A stretch of DNA of 64,000 bases from NCBI RefSeq assembly GCF_016718685.1, contig NZ_JADKCX010000022.1, positions 1-64,000 of the forward strand. Reading direction: 5' to 3'. Positions within the stretch are counted from its first letter, which is position 1, and each line of letters begins with the position of its first letter. Of the stretch, positions 18,342-28,389 are shown piece after piece. The notes under the pieces are model-generated. The model was not told the origin of the DNA, made no database searches, and saw nothing but the letters and a program-made list of their open reading frames with translations. Source of the DNA: Haliscomenobacter sp. (lineage in GTDB: Bacteria > Bacteroidota > Bacteroidia > Chitinophagales > Saprospiraceae). The position numbers and the translations under genes were made by a program.

Positions 18342-20083
18342 ATGGAAAGTTCGCAGGCGACCGCCACTATGCCTGAGCAGCCCAAGGCTGCCGCACAAAT
18401 GACCGGTGCAGCAGCTGTGCTTCAGTGTTTATTAGAGGAAGGAGTAGACACCATTTTTGGATATCCGGGTGGTGCCATTATGCCCATTTACGATGCTTTG
18501 TACGATTACAAAGATCGATTGCGGCACATTCTTCCCCCGTCACGAGCAAGGTGCAGTACACGCCGCAGAGGGTTACGCCGGGCTACCCGCAAAATCGGAG
18601 TGGCCATGGCCACTTCTGGTCCTGGTGCCATGAACCTGGTGACAGGTTTAGCCGATGCCTTGTTGGACTCCACGCCCATCGTCTGCATCACTGGACAGGT
18701 CTTTTTCACCTGTTGGGCACCGATGCGTTTCAGGAAACCGACGTGATCAATACCACCATGCCGGTCACCAAATGGAACGTTCAGGTCACCCGGGCCGATC
18801 AAATCCCGGCGGCCATGGCCAAAGCTTTCCATATTGCCAATACTGGTCGTCCTGGACCCGTTTTGGTGGACATCACCAAAAATGCCCAAAACGAACTTTT
18901 TGACTTTCCCCGTATATCAGCGCAAGCCTATCATTCGCAGCTATCATCCGGCAAACAAGCCAGATATCCTGGCGCTACGTGAGGCAGCCGAACTGATCAA
19001 CAACGCACAGAAGCCGATGATCCTGGCCGGGCACGGCATTCAAATTGCCCATGCGCAAGAGTTGTTTAAAGAATTTGTAGAAAAAACAGGCATTCCATTG
19101 GCTTGCACCATCCACGGTTTGTCCAGTATCCCCAACGAGCATCCGCTGCACATGGGCATGTTGGGCATGCACGGAAACTACGGGGCCAACATCAAGCAGA
19201 ACGAATGTGATGTACTCATCGCCATCGGCATGCGTTTTGACGACCGCGTCACGGGCCGCCTCGACAAGTACGCCAAACAGGCCAAAGTCATCCACATTGA
19301 GATCGATCCGTCAGAAATCAATAAAAACGTACACGCGCATGTGCCCATTTTGGCCGACGCGAAAGCCGCACTCAAGGGTTTACTGCCCCTGGTGAAAGAA
19401 AAATCTTATCCTGAATGGCTGGCCGAGTTCCATGCTTGTGACGACATCGAATACAGCAAAGTCATCCACCGCGACATGCAGCCAACCGCGCTGGGGAACT
19501 GCGCATGGGCATGGTGGTAAATGAAGTTTCGGAACAAACCAAAGGTATGGCCATTGTCGCCACTGATGTAGGCCAGCACCAGATGGTTGCAGCCCGGTAT
19601 TACAAGTTCAAAGACACCAACCAGTGGGTTTCTTCGGGTGGTGCGGGTACGATGGGCTACGGATTGCCTGCGGCGATGGGGGCAAAAATGGCTTGTCCCG
19701 AGCGCCAAACGGTGGCTTTCATTGGCGATGGAGGTTTCCAGATGACCATTCAGGAATTGGGTACTTGTGCTCAATGGAACATCGGGGTAAAAATCATCCT
19801 CCTCGACAACAACTTCCTGGGGATGGTACGCCAATGGCAACAACTGTTCTTTGAGCGCCGCTACTCCGCGGTGGAATTGGTTAACCCCAATTTTATCAAA
19901 ATCGCCGAAGGCTTTGGCGTGGCCGGTCGCCACATCACCAAACCGGAGGAACTGGAAGAGGCTGTTGCTGAAATGCTGGCACACGATGGCCCTTACCTCT
20001 TACACGTCAGTGTAGAAAAAGAAGAAAACATTTTCCCAATGGTTCCGAGTGGGGCTGCGGTGGATGAAATTGTGCTTGAATAA
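18342..20083 (+). CDS. ilvB: Acetolactate synthase large subunit IlvB (five frameshifts)
   Basis: About 580 residues, TPP-dependent. It condenses pyruvate with pyruvate or 2-oxobutyrate at the first committed step of branched-chain synthesis. Start ATG 18342. Recognisable pieces: GYPGGAIMPIYDALYD, SGPGAMNLVTGLADALLDS, GTDAFQETD, FIGDGGFQMTIQELGT (TPP/Mg site), PMVPSGAAVDEI at the end. The frame breaks at the C5 run 18534-18538, near 18579 (a missing C restores GYARATRK), near 18701-18706, at the C4 run 18908-18911, and near 19488-19492. Each repair yields the conserved family sequence, and flanking ilvD and ilvN are intact, so error is likelier than a dead gene. A true isolate with this sequence would need branched-chain amino acids. 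Confidence 0.9.
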
Positions 20084-20090
20084 ATAGGTT

Positions 20091-20188
20091 GGGGTTGAAG
20101 GTTGAAAGGTTCCAAGTCAGTTAGCCAAAAGATTCCTTGTGTTCAACGTTTAAACCCTCGTCAACTTTAAACCTTAAACCCTGAACCT
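20091..20188. repeat. Imperfect palindrome between ilvB and ilvN
   Basis: GGTTGGGGTTGAAGGTTGAAAGG on the left faces AACGTTTAAACC and CTTTAAACCTTAAACC on the right. It has the same word-built style (GGTTGAA/TTTAAACC) as the neighbouring palindromes, with poorer pairing. Confidence 0.5.
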
Positions 20189-20194
20189 AAATAA

Positions 20195-20737
20195 ATGAAC
20201 AAAGAATATACGCTCACCGTCTTCACGGAGCACCAAACCGGGATGCTTTCCCGGGTTGTATCAATTTTTACGCGACGCTACATCAACGTAGAAAGTTTGA
20301 CGACGTCAAAATCTTCGATTCCGGGCATTCATCGTTTCACCATTGTAGTCAATACAACGGAAGACATGGTGCGCAAACTCTGTGCACAACTGGAAAAGCA
20401 GGTGGATGTGCTCAAGGCTTATTTCGACGAAAACAGTGAGATCGTTTACCAGGAAATCGCCTTGTACAAAATTCCTACCCAAAAATTCATGCAGGGCAAT
20501 CGGGTAGAAAAACTCATCCGCCGGCACAACGCACGGGTGCTGGAGATCGAGGAGGAATACATTATTGTGGAAAAAACCGGCCACGCGGAAGAAACAGAAG
20601 CCTTGCTGGAAGACCTGAAGGAGATTGGCATCTATGAGTTTGTCCGTTCAGGACGGATCGCCATTCCGAGGCCAATGGAGCGCTTGAGTAAGTATTTGAG
20701 CCAGTTGGAACTGGAAGTAGCAGAACAAGAAAGTTGA
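20195..20737 (+). CDS. ilvN: Acetolactate synthase regulatory subunit IlvN
   Basis: 180 residues, start ATG 20195. The N-terminal ACT domain (YTLTVFTEHQTGMLSRVVSIF, then RYINVESL) binds valine for feedback inhibition; the C-terminal half (KLIRRHNARVLEIEEEYIIVEKTGH) is the ALS_ss_C domain. It activates the catalytic IlvB subunit. The stop codon TGA lies inside the left arm of a 35-bp palindrome. Confidence 0.95.
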   Translation: MNKEYTLTVFTEHQTGMLSRVVSIFTRRYINVESLTTSKSSIPGIHRFTIVVNTTEDMVRKLCAQLEKQVDVLKAYFDENSEIVYQEIALYKIPTQKFMQGNRVEKLIRRHNARVLEIEEEYIIVEKTGHAEETEALLEDLKEIGIYEFVRSGRIAIPRPMERLSKYLSQLELEVAEQES

Positions 20738-20825
20738 AGAGTTTAGGGTTGAAGAGTTGAAAAGACGGTCACCGAGCGGAGCCGAGGTGCGTCTTTTCAA
20801 CTCTTCAACCCTAAACTCTTCAACT
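20732..20825. repeat. Perfect 35-bp palindrome joining ilvN and ilvE 3' ends
   Basis: Arms 20732-20766 and 20791-20825 are fully complementary. Each arm contains AGTTGA, so it supplies a Ser codon and TGA stop to both convergent genes. The words TTGAAGAG recur within the arm. The 24-nt loop is GGTCACCGAGCGGAGCC plus a few bases, the shared core. There is no T tract. Confidence 0.95.
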
Positions 20826-21905
20826 CATTAACGCATCAACCTCCATCTCCACCGAAATCATCCAGCCGCGTGTATCCGCAATGCGGCCAGTGCGCAAGCC
20901 TGCAATTTCCGATTTCAACATGTTGCCGATTTTACGCAACTCAATTGCAGGCAAGGTCATCAAGTGGCCATTGTAGCTGATTTCGGATACGTGTGAAACT
21001 ACTGCCGCAGTTCCCGCGCCAAAACACTCCTGCAATTTGCCCGCTGCGTGTGCGGCTAGCACCTCATCAATGGTGATGGTTCTTTCTTCTACTGGGATAC
21101 CCTTGTCCCGCAAGATGTGTAGAAAGCTATCACGGGTAATCCCTTTCAGGATGGTGCCGTCTGTATAAGGTGTCACAACAACTCCGTCTATTACGAAGAA
21201 AATATTCATCGTGCCAGATTCCTGGATGTTTTTGAATTCAGGGCCTTCCAGCCACATCACCTGATCAAAACCTTGCTTCAGTGCATTTTGAGCTGGCAAT
21301 AGTGATGCTGCATAATTTCCGGCAGCCTTGGCTTCACCGGTACCACCTTTTCCCGCACGGATATACTGGGTTTCTGCCAACAAGCGGACTGGCTTGGAGT
21401 AGTATGGTCCAACCGGACAAGTAAAAATGATGAACTTGTAACTGTCCGAAGGTCTCACCCCAATGAATTCATCGGTAGAGAACATGAATGGGCGCAAGTA
21501 CAGCGCACTTTCTTCCCCTGAGGGAATCCAGTCAGCTTCCAGGCCTACGAGGGCATGCAGCGCGTCCAGGAACAGGTCTTTAGGAAATGCAGGCATACAC
21601 ATGCGCTCAGCCGAAGCATTGATGCGGTGCAGGTGCATCTCCGGACGCAGTAGCATGGGCTGGCCTTCCTGGTTTTTGGTAGCCTTCATGCCTTCAAAAA
21701 TAGACTGGCCATAGTGCAAGACCATCGATGCAGGATGCATTTCAAATGGTGCAAATGGCTCAATGCGTGGGTTTACCCACTCTCCCCCTTCATAATCCGC
21801 CACAAACATGTGGTCGGTGAATACCCGACCGAATGGAAGGTTATTAAAGTCCAGCGTCGCCAATCTGGAATTTTGGGTCCTCGTGATCTGGATTTTGTTT
21901 TTCAT
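20820..21905 (-). CDS. ilvE: Branched-chain amino acid aminotransferase IlvE
   Basis: 361 residues from ATG 21905 (MKNKIQITRTQNSRL); an upstream in-frame ATG at 21917 is possible but adds only MLIT. PLP-dependent fold-type IV enzyme, class with MHPASMVLHYGQSIFEGMKA, lysine in the AKAAGNYAASL region, and QECFGAGTAAVVSHV. It interconverts 2-oxo acids with Leu, Ile and Val, the final step after ilvD/B/N, and is convergent with that operon. Confidence 0.95.
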   Translation of the reverse strand: MKNKIQITRTQNSRLATLDFNNLPFGRVFTDHMFVADYEGGEWVNPRIEPFAPFEMHPASMVLHYGQSIFEGMKATKNQEGQPMLLRPEMHLHRINASAERMCMPAFPKDLFLDALHALVGLEADWIPSGEESALYLRPFMFSTDEFIGVRPSDSYKFIIFTCPVGPYYSKPVRLLAETQYIRAGKGGTGEAKAAGNYAASLLPAQNALKQGFDQVMWLEGPEFKNIQESGTMNIFFVIDGVVVTPYTDGTILKGITRDSFLHILRDKGIPVEERTITIDEVLAAHAAGKLQECFGAGTAAVVSHVSEISYNGHLMTLPAIELRKIGNMLKSEIAGLRTGRIADTRGWMISVEMEVDALMS

Positions 21906-22025
21906 AGTGATCAACAAATTTTCAACGAAATTACATAATTTTATGCAGAGATTCCAACTTACGCAAAAAATACCAATTTTTATTTGGCATTATTTGGCTG
22001 TTTAATCAAAATAAAAAATTAAATT

Positions 22026-22477
22026 TTGAATACTTCATTTTTCGACTACAAAGTATTCGTACCAGGTGAAAGCACTCAACACCGCGAAGCCTTGCATGGA
22101 ACCCATGCCAAAGGGCTTTTGCTGCTGTTCGTTGCGCATGAACAACAATTGGAGCTTTTGGATTTTTTGAAAAAAATTCTCAGCGCCGTGCAGTACAATC
22201 TGGAGCAGGATACAGCCTATCTAAGCATTAACGCATCTGAACCCGTAAACGTGGCCTCCCTAGCAGCACAAAATGCACTAAATAAGGTAATTTGTTTTGG
22301 CGTACCCCTGCCCAACTGGGTTTTCACTTCGAAATCCCGCTTTATTATCCGCACAAACACCAGGGCGTTACCTATTTGTTCGTGGATGACTTGATGGCCA
22401 TTTATGAAGAACGCCAGGCTGGGGGCAAAAAGTTGTCTGGTGCGCTGTGGAAATGTATGCAGGAAATTTTTAAATAG
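22026..22477 (+). CDS. Conserved Bacteroidota small protein, possibly HolD (pol III psi)-like; one frameshift
   Basis: About 150 residues after removing one C from the C4 run 22305-22308, which joins KVICFGVP to AQLGFHFEIPLYY. The only in-frame start is TTG 22026, because a stop lies just upstream. Features: LLLLFVAHEQQLELLDFLKKIL near the N-terminus, FGV in the middle, LFVDDL and a C-terminal LWKCMQEIFK helix. I recall Bacteroidota proteins with this pattern but no proven function. The resemblance to the DNA polymerase III psi subunit is a guess from layout only. Confidence 0.5.
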
Positions 22478-22502
22478 GGTAAAGGCTGGGAAAATTGAGA
22501 TG

Positions 22503-22563
22503 GTTGAGGCTACCGCGAGCAAGCACACATCACATGATAACACATTCTTGCGGTAGCCTCAAC
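22503..22563. repeat. Palindrome upstream of the GMC oxidoreductase
   Basis: GTTGAGGCTACCGC (22503-22516) and GCGGTAGCCTCAAC (22550-22563) are perfectly complementary. Outside them, TTGAGA words (22495-22500) and CTTTCTCAACC words (22563-22596) extend an imperfect stem almost to the ATG at 22604. It shares GTTGAGGCTACCGC with 18256-18269. Confidence 0.85.
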
Positions 22564-22603
22564 TTTCTCAACCACCTCAACCTTTCTCAACTTTTCAAAA
22601 AAA

Positions 22604-24297
22604 ATGGAAGCAACCAAGCAAAAACGCAAATTTGATGCCATCGTGATTGGATCGGGCATGTCGGGGGGAATCGCGGCAAAAGAATTATGTGAACGTGGTC
22701 TCCGTACCCTAGTCTTGGAACGTGGTCCCAAACTCGACCATATTGCCGATTACCATACGGCAAATACCCCGCTGTGGGAATTGCCTCACCGCAACAAAAA
22801 AACCTGGTCTGACCAAAACCAGGAGCATCCCATCCAATCCAAATGTTACGCTTTTAATGATGGTACCCGTCATTTGTTTGTGCGCGACGATGAAAATCCC
22901 TACCAACAAGTCAAACCTTTTTCCTGGATACGTGGCTATCATGTGGGAGGCAAAAGCCTGATGTGGGCGCGGCAAAGTTACCGTCTGGCTCCCCTGGAAT
23001 TTGAAGAAAACGCCAAAGATGGATATGGCTGTGACTGGCCCTTCCGTTACAGCGATCTCGCTCCATGGTATGCACACATCGAACGTTTTGCGGGCATCAA
23101 TGGCCACCGTGATGGCCTTGAAATGCTTCCCGACGGAGAATTTTTGCCCGCCATGGAGCTGATGCCCATCGAAAAGAGTTTTAAAGCCGGCGTTGAAAAA
23201 AAATACCCGGGTCGCTACGTGGTCAACGGACGCAGTGCCAACCTCTCGGTGCGCCACAACGACCGCGGCCCTTGTCAATACCGCAACCTTTGCCACCGGG
23301 GTTGCCCATTTTCGGCAGCGTTCAGCAGCCAGTCTGCTTCACTGCCCGCGGCAGCAGCAACGGGCAACATGACTTTGCGCCCGGACAGCATTGCCCACAG
23401 CATCATTTACGATGAAAAAAAAGGCAAAGCCACCGGGGTACGGGTCATTGATGCCCATACCAAAGAGATGGTGGAGTATTACGCCAAGATTATTTTTGTC
23501 AACGCAGCTACCCTGAACTCTACCTTGATCCTGATGAATTCCACCAGCAATCGTTTCCCGAATGGACTCGGCAATGATTCTGGCGTATTGGGTCACTACT
23601 TGATGGACCACAATTACCGGATTGAAGCGTACGGAACCCACGATGGCTTTACCGATCGTTATTACAAAGGCCGCAGGCCCAACGGATTTTGGATTCCCCG
23701 CTTCCGCAACGTGGGCAATGATCGCCAAAAAGATTATGTGCGTGGTTTTGCATTCGGGGGCAGTTGTGCACGCTCTGGCTGGGAACAAGGTCTTGGTATG
23801 AAGGGATTCGGCGCGGGTTTCAAAGACAGCATCACCAAACCGGCCCCTGGAACATCGGCTTTCAAGCTCAGGCGGAAATGTTGCCGCAATTCCACAACCA
23901 GGTCCAAATCAACCATAAAATTCTCGATCCCTGGGGCATGCCCACGCTGGACATCGATTGTGCCTTTGGCCCTAATGAAGACAACATGGACAAAGACATT
24001 GCCATCGTGAGTCTGGAAATGCTGGAAGCTGGCGGGTTCAAAAACATCAATATCGTCCGCAATACAGGCAAACCGGGCATTGGCATCCACGAAGTTGGTA
24101 CGGCACGGATGGGCAAAGACCCCAAAACGAGTATCCTAAATGGCTGGAACCAAATGCACGCCGTAAAAAACGTATTTGTAACCGATGGGGCGAGTTTGCC
24201 TTCACAGGGAAGCCCGAATCCGAGCCTGACCTTTATGGCGATCACGGCTCGGGCTTGTGATTATGCGGTGAAGGAGTTGAAAAAGCGGAACTTGTGA
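22604..24297 (+). CDS. GMC-family FAD oxidoreductase (one frameshift)
   Basis: About 564 residues. The N-terminal FAD-binding motif is VIGSGMSGGIAAKELCERG; the C-terminal GMC signature is GTARMGKDPKTS, then VTDGASLPSQGSPNPSLT, which holds the active-site region. A missing G near 23841-23843 splits it; repair gives ITKPGPWNIGFQAQAEM. The family oxidises sugars, sugar acids or alcohols. The convergent downstream gene encodes a gluconate-2-dehydrogenase subunit-3-type protein, so the pair is likely a membrane or periplasmic sugar-oxidising dehydrogenase. No Tat or Sec signal is visible on this subunit; the partner may carry it through the membrane. Confidence 0.85.
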
Positions 24298-24369
24298 GTT
24301 TAGCACACCTGTACCATCGAGCCTAGTGTATGACTAGGGTGTCTCTAAAGTGCCCAAGAAATAATGCGA

Positions 24370-24918
24370 TCAAAACATCGGCGTCCAGGCCTTCGTATTT
24401 TCATCGATCGGCAGATCAGGAATCCACACGCCGGGAATTGGGTCGTAATTGAGCGCCTTGGTCGCACCAATCTCCGAGGTAAAATATCCGTGTAAGGTCA
24501 ATTCTTTTAAAACCTGGAAAAACTGCGGCTCACCCACAGGTGCAGGCGCGTCCTCCAAACTATGCAGAAACTGAATGCGTTGCGCATCATTGCATTCCAC
24601 AAAACCCTGACCCATTTGCTTTTGGCATGCCTGCTCTGCTTCGTTTAGTGCTGCCCAGAATTGATCACGCTGCTGTGCCGAAAAACAAGCCTCCACCGCC
24701 AAGACGATAAAATCATGCACCCCCGCCGTTTTGGCACCTGGTGAATCGGTAGTGGGAATAATTGTATCTACCATTTCTGCCAATAAATCCAATTGTGAAG
24801 GAGGAAATTGATCCAATATCGGGTCTGGGTCAGCCAGGGCTTTGGCCAACAAGTCTGGCGCTATCGAGATCGTTCCGGCCAGTAGAATGGCTTTTTTGAG
24901 GGCGTTTCTGCGGAGCAT
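24370..24918 (-). CDS. Gluconate 2-dehydrogenase subunit 3 family protein
   Basis: 182 residues from ATG 24918. A start at 24936 would fall inside the promoter -7 box, so the shorter form is preferred. The N-terminus LRRNALKKAILLAG is Tat-like. The family pattern LDLLAEMVDTIIPTTDSPGAKTAGV follows. Subunit 3 proteins pair with GMC dehydrogenases and may carry them across the membrane. It is convergent with the GMC gene (72 bases apart), so they are not one transcript despite the likely partnership. Confidence 0.85.
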   Translation of the reverse strand: MLRRNALKKAILLAGTISIAPDLLAKALADPDPILDQFPPSQLDLLAEMVDTIIPTTDSPGAKTAGVHDFIVLAVEACFSAQQRDQFWAALNEAEQACQKQMGQGFVECNDAQRIQFLHSLEDAPAPVGEPQFFQVLKELTLHGYFTSEIGATKALNYDPIPGVWIPDLPIDENTKAWTPMF

Positions 24919-24933
24919 TGAGTTGGTTTTGAT

Positions 24934-24941
24934 CAAAGATA
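24934..24941 (-). promoter_or_regulatory. -7 element TATCTTTG deciding the start of the subunit-3 gene
   Basis: TATCTTTG on the minus strand; predicted transcription start near 24928 lies downstream of the alternative ATG 24936 and upstream of ATG 24918. Confidence 0.6.
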
Positions 24942-25089
24942 GTTAAAAAGGGGGAAACTAACCCCAGGCCTTTGCCAGCATTTGTCAAAGCATCAAAAAA
25001 TAGATGAGCATGTAACGAAAAAGTAGTACTTTACGAGATTTAGTAATTTCAAACAGTGCTGTTCACAAAACAAAAGACTTTTTTACCAT

Positions 25090-26097
25090 ATGGCAACACC
25101 ACAAATACCGACCCTTAGCAATGAGGTGTCAAAGAATTTAGAAGTCATCACTCAGATCGAACCATTTGTCCGAACAGCCATCGAAACCTTACTCGTTGAT
25201 GTAAATACTTGCTGGCAACCTACTGATTTTCTGCCAGATATGAGCAAAGAAGACGCATTGGATCAAGTTCGTCAATTGCGTGAACGCGCCGCAGGAATTC
25301 CCGATGAAGTCATTGTTTCCCTCATTGGCAACATGATCACGGAAGAAGCCTTGCCGAGTTATCAAACTTATTTCAACCTCTTGGACGGCATCAATACGGA
25401 GCATAGCGTCACCAGCGAGAATGCCTGGGTCACCTGGTCTCGTCAATGGACTTCGGAAGAAAATCGACACGGAGACTTGCTCAACAAATACCTCTATTTG
25501 TCGGGGCGAGCCGATATGCGTCAGGTGGAAGTGACCATTCAGACTTTGATCAGCAATGGTTTTGATGCAAATACGGACAACGACCCTTATCAGGCGATGA
25601 TTTATACCTCCTTTCAGGAGCGAGCAACAAAAATTTCTCACAACAATACTGGCAAATTAGCCAGTAAAGCTGGAGACAACGTGCTCTCGCGCATCTGCAC
25701 CACCATTGCAGGTGATGAAGGAAGGCATGAAAGGGCCTATAAAACTTTTATGCGCGAGATTTTTGACATTGACCCCAACGGTGCGATGCTCGCCTTTGAA
25801 AAAATGATGCGCAAACAAATCGCGATGCCTGCCTTGTTGATCGATAAAGGCAATGACCGCAATATGTTTGCACGTTTTTCTGCCATCACTCAAAAAATCG
25901 GCATTTATACCACCTGGGATTATGCCAAAATTATTGAACATTTGGTGGAGTTTTGGAAAATTGAAAGTGTTACGGGCTTAACTGGAGCTGCGGCAAAAGC
26001 TCAGGTCTATTTGTCGAAATTACCCGAACGATATTTACGCGTTGCTGAACGGGTTAAAGCTCCAGAGGAGATTAGTTTGGTGTGGTTGAGTTGTTGA
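25090..26097 (+). CDS. Acyl-ACP desaturase (diiron, soluble)
   Basis: 335 residues matching the soluble stearoyl-ACP desaturase family. The two diiron motifs EENRHG and DEGRHE are intact and about 80 residues apart. The enzyme introduces a cis double bond into acyl-ACP using O2 and reduced ferredoxin, adjusting membrane fluidity. The chain length and bond position cannot be read from sequence. It stands alone; the 150 bases upstream hold no clear promoter or repeat. Confidence 0.93.
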   Translation: MATPQIPTLSNEVSKNLEVITQIEPFVRTAIETLLVDVNTCWQPTDFLPDMSKEDALDQVRQLRERAAGIPDEVIVSLIGNMITEEALPSYQTYFNLLDGINTEHSVTSENAWVTWSRQWTSEENRHGDLLNKYLYLSGRADMRQVEVTIQTLISNGFDANTDNDPYQAMIYTSFQERATKISHNNTGKLASKAGDNVLSRICTTIAGDEGRHERAYKTFMREIFDIDPNGAMLAFEKMMRKQIAMPALLIDKGNDRNMFARFSAITQKIGIYTTWDYAKIIEHLVEFWKIESVTGLTGAAAKAQVYLSKLPERYLRVAERVKAPEEISLVWLSC

Positions 26098-26122
26098 GAA
26101 GCCTGGAATTGGATATTTTTCC

Positions 26123-26130
26123 TACATTTG
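26123..26130 (+). promoter_or_regulatory. -7 element TACATTTG for the DPP-IV-like gene
   Basis: Exact TAnnTTTG match, predicted transcription start near 26137, leader about 42 nt. No TTTG at -33. Confidence 0.45.
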
Positions 26131-26178
26131 AAATAGTTATCTATTTCGGCCACTAAGCATCAACTTCAAATCACATTC

Positions 26179-28352
26179 ATGATGAAAAAAAATCTATTTG
26201 CCACAGCAATTCTCAGCGTTGTTGCATTAGCTGGTTTCGCGCAGCAACTCCCAGTAGCCACCTACGAGCAAGCCGTTAAATCTTTAGGGTTCAATGCCAA
26301 CAGATTGGTATACAACAGCAACGTCAACCCGACATGGCTTGCCGATGGGAAGTTTTGGTATTCCATCAATACCGCCAGTGGCAATCAATTCGTTTTGATC
26401 AACCCGGTCGATGGCAGCCGCAAAACCGCCGCCGATGTAAAGTCACTATTGTCCGGAGCCGAAAACGATAGACCAGCTCCTACCGGCCGGAGAAACTTCT
26501 CTCCCGAAGTGCTTTCTCCTGATGGCAAAAAAGCAGCATTTATCAAAGATTGGAATTTGTGGGTTCGGGATGTTGCCAGCAAACAGGAAACCCAACTCAC
26601 TACCGACGGCATCAAGGATTTTGGCTACGCCACCGACAACGCCGGATGGAAACACAGCGATCGGGCCATCCTGTTGTGGTCACCAGACTCGAAAAAAATC
26701 GCTACGTTCCAACAAGATCAGCGCCACGTCAGCGACATGTATTTGGTGTCAACCAAAGTGGGTGCACCCAAACTGGAATCCTGGAAATATCCGCTTCCAG
26801 TGGACAAAGACATCATCAAAATTCAACGCGTAATCATTGAAGTAGACAACCAAAAGGTCATTCGGCTGCAAATCCCAGCTGATGCCCGTAGGGGGACACT
26901 TTGTGACGACATCTCCTGCTCCGGTTCTTTTGACGACAATGAGTGGAATGCCGATGGCAGCAAATTAGCCTTTGTTTCCAGTTCACGCGACCACAAAGAA
27001 GCCAAGTTGCGCATTGCCGATGCGGCAACCGGCGTGGTTAGAGAGGTCTTGGAAGAAAAAGTAGCCACCCAGTACGAAAGTGGACAAGGCAGCATCAACT
27101 GGCATTTCTTGGCCGCTACCAACGAAATCATCTGGTATTCCGAACGCGACGACTGGGGCCATCTGTACCTGTACGATTCCAACACTGGAAAACTCAAAAC
27201 CCAAATGACCAAGGGTGAGTTTGTAGTTACCCGTTTGTTGAAGACCGATGAAAAAAACCGGGTCTTGTATTTTCTGGCCAACGGCCGAGAGCCAGGCCGT
27301 GACCCTTACTTCAGTCATTTCTACCGCGTGGACTTTAGCGGTCAACACCTGAAGTTGTTGACGCCCGAAGATGGTAACCACAGTATTTCCTTATCGCCAG
27401 ATGGAAAGTATTTTGTGGACAATTACTCCAAACCGAATGTGCCGCCCGTCAGCGTTTTAAGAAACATGAAAGGGGATTTGCTTGCCACTCTGGAGAAAGC
27501 CGATATCTCTAAATTAACCGAAAGTGGCTGAAAGCTCCCGAGCCCATCACCGTAAAATCACGAGATGGCAAATGGGATTTGTACGGCCTGATGTTCACGC
27601 CTAGCAACCTGGACAAAACCAAAAAATATCCGGTAGTCAATTACATCTATCCAGGCCCGCAAGGTGGCGGGGTCGGCAGCCGTTCGTTTTCAGCGGCGCG
27701 CAGTGACCACCAGGCTGTAGCGGAATTGGGCTTTATCGTGGTCGTGATTGATGGCACCTGCAACCCCGGCCGTTCCAAATCATTTCACGACGCTTGTTAT
27801 GGCAATATGGCCGACAATACCCTGGAAGATCAAATTGCTGGTTTGAAACAATTGGCGGTAAAACATCCATTCATTGATCTCGAAAAAGTGGGCATGTGGG
27901 GACATTCCGGAGGTGGATACGCTACGGCTGCAGCCATGTTCCGGTATCCTGATTTTTATAAAGTGGGTATTTCTGAGTCAGGGAACCATGACAACCGCAA
28001 TTATGAGGACGACTGGGGCGAACGTTACATCGGCCTGATGGTCAATGACGCCCAAGGAAAATCAAATTATGAAGACCAGGCCAATCAGAACTTTGCGGCC
28101 AACCTGAAGGGTAAATTGTTGCTGGCACACGGCGGAATGGATGACAATGTTCCTCCTTACAACACCTATCTGGTGGTTGATGCCCTGGTCAAAGCCAATA
28201 AAGATTTTGATTTGGTGGTTTTCCCCAATGCTCGCCATGGTTTTGGGGCGGATGGGACTTACATGATGCGACGCCGTTGGGATTATTTTGTCAAACACTT
28301 GCTTGGTCTGGAACCACCCGTGGAGTTCAAAATAAATCCGAGTTTTCCATGA
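26179..28352 (+). CDS. S9 family dipeptidyl peptidase IV-like (one frameshift)
   Basis: About 724 residues with signal peptide (MMKKNLFATAILSV...GFAQ). The N-terminal beta-propeller (DPPIV_N, to about 440) is followed by an alpha/beta-hydrolase domain with Ser in GHSGGGYA, Asp in MDDNVPP and His in RHGF. Such enzymes cut dipeptides with Pro or Ala at position 2 in the periplasm. The frame shifts near 27520-27526 between TES and WLKAPEPI, at the propeller-hydrolase junction. The triad is complete, so the intact gene should be active. Confidence 0.88.
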
Positions 28353-28389
28353 CACCCAACCGCGAAGTCATCTTCTTCTATAGCTTGTT

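Noticed and set aside
18342..20083. ilvB as a true pseudogene
   Set aside because: All five breaks are single-base and repairable to conserved sequence, the neighbours are intact, and the same error style is seen in unrelated genes.
18233..22600. Repeated short words considered as a CRISPR-like array
   Set aside because: The words are joined head to tail without unique spacers and form palindromes; no cas genes nearby.
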